7,772 nt of DNA from Nevskiaceae bacterium (GTDB lineage Bacteria; Pseudomonadota; Gammaproteobacteria; Steroidobacterales; Steroidobacteraceae): assembly GCA_031277355.1 (NCBI GenBank), contig JAITMN010000056.1, positions 1 through 7,772 of the forward strand, written 5' to 3'. Under the pieces are notes generated by a model. That model was not told the origin of the DNA. It did no database searches and worked only from the letters and a program-made list of their open reading frames with translations. Position numbers and translations under genes: made by a program. Positions 5,924-7,772 of the stretch are shown piece after piece; positions within the stretch are counted from its first letter, which is position 1; each line of letters opens with the position of its first letter.

Positions 5924-6555
5924 ACGCAAGAATCGTGATCGTCGATGACCACCCGATTGTCCGGCAGGGTCTGAAGCTGATGATCAATGCCGAGCAAGAC
6001 CTCAGCGTGGTCGGCGAGGCGAAGAACGAGGCTGAGGCGCGCGATCAGGTGCGCGACCTGAAGCCCGACGCGGTGATCGTCGATCTGACGCTGGGCGATG
6101 GCGATGGCTTCAATGTGGTGCGTCATCTGCATGCGCATTACCCGGAAACCAAGGTGCTGGTGCTGTCGATGCACGAGGAATCGGTGTACGCCGAACGGCT
6201 GCTCGCGGAAGGGGCGTCGGGCTACATCATGAAGCAGGCGGTGACCGATCAATTGATCACCGCGCTGCATACGGTGCTGCGTGGCGAGTTGTATCTGAGC
6301 GATACCTTGCAGCAGCGCATCTCGGCGCGTGAAAGCGGCGATGGCGATTTGCGCCGCCGTCTGTCGGTGCGCGAGTTGCAGGTGCTGAGTCTGATCGGCG
6401 ACGGGCAGGGAACGCGGGAGATTGCCGATGCGTTGTCGCTGTCCGTGAAGACGATCGAATCGCACCGCGCCGCCATCAAGCGCAAGCTGGGATTGGAAAC
6501 CAGCGCGCAGTTGGTGCAGTACGCGATCAAATGGCACGGCCTGCCCGCCGGCTGA
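5920..6555 (+). CDS. NarL/FixJ-family response regulator
   Basis: A 211-residue transcription regulator. The receiver domain (1-about 120) has the acidic pair Asp9-Asp10, the phosphorylated Asp55 (VIVDLTLGDGDG), Ser83 (VLSMH) and Lys105 (YIMKQ), so every conserved switch position is filled. After a linker, a LuxR-type helix-turn-helix (about 147-205) reads LSVRELQVLSLIGDGQGTRE, with the recognition helix in SVKTIESHRAAIKRKLG. Its ATG shares bases with the kinase stop (ATGA) and follows a GGAAG ribosome binding site, so it is the partner of the kinase. A start 15 codons earlier is possible in the same frame, but it adds only non-conserved residues. Target genes are not shown by the sequence. 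The operon itself and the divergent serine hydrolase are the first candidates. Confidence 0.93.
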   Translation: MNARIVIVDDHPIVRQGLKLMINAEQDLSVVGEAKNEAEARDQVRDLKPDAVIVDLTLGDGDGFNVVRHLHAHYPETKVLVLSMHEESVYAERLLAEGASGYIMKQAVTDQLITALHTVLRGELYLSDTLQQRISARESGDGDLRRRLSVRELQVLSLIGDGQGTREIADALSLSVKTIESHRAAIKRKLGLETSAQLVQYAIKWHGLPAG

Positions 6556-7730
6556 TCCGCATCCTTGCGGCGACGTTTGCCGCGTTGCTGCTGCTGGCGC
6601 TGCTGGGCGTTGCGGCGCTGTTCCTGTTCGTCGATGCCGATACGTTTCGTCCGTTCATCGAGCGCGCCGCCAGCGATGCGTTGGGGCGGCCGGTGTCGCT
6701 GGGGCGATTGCATTGGCAGTTGGGGCGGCGTGTGGGGCTGCGCTCCGAAGGCGGCGCGGTGGCCAATGCGCCGGGGTTCGATGCGCCGCAGTGGGTGAGT
6801 TGGCGCAGCGTGGATTTTGGCGTTGCGCTGTGGCCGCTGGTGCGGCAGCGCGACGTGCGCGTGGATCATCTGTCGGTGCAGGGGTTGGCGCTTGACCTGC
6901 AGCGCCTTGGCGATGGCAGTGCGAATTGGGAGTTTGCGTTGCTGTCGTTGGGTGGCGATGTAGGGCAGGGCGCGGGCGATGCGGTGAGTTCGGCGCAGCC
7001 GTGGCGCTTTGCGCTCGATACGCTGGAGTTGAGCGATGCCGCCGTGCGATTTCGCGATGAGGTGTCGGGGCGCGATGTTGCGGTGAGCGCGTTGAATCTG
7101 TCGTTGCGATTGCCGGAAGATTTGACTGCATCGACGTTGCGGTTTGAGGATATTGCGCTGGCGGCGAGAGTGCAGGATTGGCCGGTGAGATTTCAGGCCG
7201 ATGCGGTTGATGTGGCGCTTGCTGATGCGGCGGTCGATCTGCCTGCGTTTGAAGCGCAGTTTGATGAGACCAGCGTCAGCGGCGCGTTGCAGGTTGGTGC
7301 GGGTGAATCCTTGTCGGTGGATGCGCGGTTGAATGGCGCTGTGCCTTCGGTGCGCCGCCAGTTGGAGCGATTGGGCTTGCCGCTGTCGCCGATGCGCGAT
7401 GCCGATGTGCCCGGCGCTGCCACCGTCGCCGCGCATGTGCGCTTGGCCGATGGCGCGGCGCATGTCGATGACCTTGTGCTGCACGTCGATGACACCACAC
7501 TGCAAGGCACGGTGGAATTGCCGAGCCTCGATCCGTTCTCGCTGCGCTTTGATCTGGATGCCGACCGTCTGCGGCTCGACCGTTATCTATCGCCAACCTC
7601 CGCGCCATCGGAGCCTTTCGAGTTGCCCGTGTCGATGCTGCGATCCCTCGACGCAAAGGGCACATTGCGTGTTGGCGAACTGGAAGCCTCCGGCGCGATG
7701 GCGCGTTCATCCGTAATCACGGTGGAGTAA
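6531..7730 (+). CDS. AsmA-family envelope protein, short form
   Basis: A 399-residue protein with an N-terminal membrane anchor (about 10-34, ILAATFAALLLLALLGVAAL) after a basic MARPARR start, then the AsmA N-terminal pattern: DADTFRPFIERAASDALGRP (35-54), VSLGRLHWQLG, ALWPLVRQRDVRVDHLSVQG and ANWEF. The rest should lie in the periplasm, as repeated beta-strands of the AsmA/bridge-like type linked with outer-membrane lipid or protein homeostasis. Family members beside mutY are usually about 600-750 residues. This one stops after LDAKGTLRVGELEASGA, a block that normally lies in the middle of the protein, so the C-terminal half appears to be missing. The start overlaps the regulator's end by 25 bases and has no obvious ribosome binding site, so translation probably depends on coupling. 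The family call is firm; whether the short form is functional or a truncation is open. Confidence 0.82.
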   Translation: MARPARRLIRILAATFAALLLLALLGVAALFLFVDADTFRPFIERAASDALGRPVSLGRLHWQLGRRVGLRSEGGAVANAPGFDAPQWVSWRSVDFGVALWPLVRQRDVRVDHLSVQGLALDLQRLGDGSANWEFALLSLGGDVGQGAGDAVSSAQPWRFALDTLELSDAAVRFRDEVSGRDVAVSALNLSLRLPEDLTASTLRFEDIALAARVQDWPVRFQADAVDVALADAAVDLPAFEAQFDETSVSGALQVGAGESLSVDARLNGAVPSVRRQLERLGLPLSPMRDADVPGAATVAAHVRLADGAAHVDDLVLHVDDTTLQGTVELPSLDPFSLRFDLDADRLRLDRYLSPTSAPSEPFELPVSMLRSLDAKGTLRVGELEASGAMARSSVITVE

Positions 7731-7733
7731 GCG

Positions 7734-7772
7734 ATGCCCGCGCAGCACAGCCTGATTGCGCCGGCGTTGCTG
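7734..7772 (+). CDS. Start of next gene, probably adenine DNA glycosylase MutY (13 codons visible)
   Basis: The ATG at 7734 follows the AsmA stop by 3 bases and has a GGAG ribosome binding site (7724-7727, 6 bases upstream). The visible product is MPAQHSLIAPALL, open to the window edge. In Pseudomonas and other gammaproteobacteria an AsmA-family gene is commonly followed by mutY, and MutY proteins begin with a short variable stretch followed by a helix of this type (for example SFNTAVLDWYD). The call rests on gene order plus weak similarity. The diagnostic HGRxxLPWQ motif would come just after the window ends. Confidence 0.45.
   Translation, partial: MPAQHSLIAPALL

Noticed and set aside
6249..7505. 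Minus-strand 418-residue frame opposite the AsmA gene
   Set aside because: The translation is rich in Arg, Gln, His and Ile with no domain pattern. It is explained by the codon bias of the plus-strand gene.

Overview
The window comes from a GC-rich bacterial chromosome. It holds compact operons, an AsmA-family gene, a NarL-type two-component pair and a surface protein with a GlyGly-CTERM-like tail. Together these suggest a gammaproteobacterium, perhaps near Xanthomonadales, Nevskiales or Steroidobacteraceae. The placement is inferred from protein style and gene order, because the window has no rRNA or other phylogenetic marker. I see no tRNA or rRNA gene, CRISPR array, insertion sequence or phage gene.

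Left part (1-3060). A small coiled-coil protein of unknown function runs off the left edge on the minus strand. A 272-base divergent intergenic region follows, with a C-rich, G-poor tract and a candidate promoter facing each way. Next is a plus-strand two-gene operon. Its first gene encodes an exported protein with seven GloVer-type (TIGR03803-like) repeats, probably a seven-bladed beta-propeller, then an Ig-like domain and a C-terminal sorting tail. Its second gene encodes a divergent methylenetetrahydrofolate reductase (MetF) homologue, whose ATG directly abuts the stop codon of the first. A strong hairpin terminator closes the operon.

Middle (3068-4417). A minus-strand gene encodes an exported serine hydrolase of the class C beta-lactamase/esterase family. 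It converges on the terminator and diverges, over only 57 bases, from the next operon. That spacer contains a short dyad (GCGCA-N3-TGCGC).

Right part (4418-7772). Four plus-strand genes are packed with overlaps: a soluble PAS-PAS histidine kinase (HisKA_3/NarL class), its NarL/FixJ response regulator (4-base ATGA overlap), an AsmA-family envelope protein (25-base overlap), and the first 13 codons of a gene that is probably mutY, judged from position and N-terminal style. The AsmA protein is only 399 residues and seems to lack the usual C-terminal half.

The kinase and regulator form one signalling unit. Its input is likely a cytoplasmic signal sensed by the PAS domains. Its targets are not visible here, but the overlaps tie its expression to the AsmA gene. 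I found no convincing new defence or mobile system. The most unusual points are the propeller-MetF coupling, the short AsmA embedded in a two-component operon, and the altered second and third motifs of the serine hydrolase.
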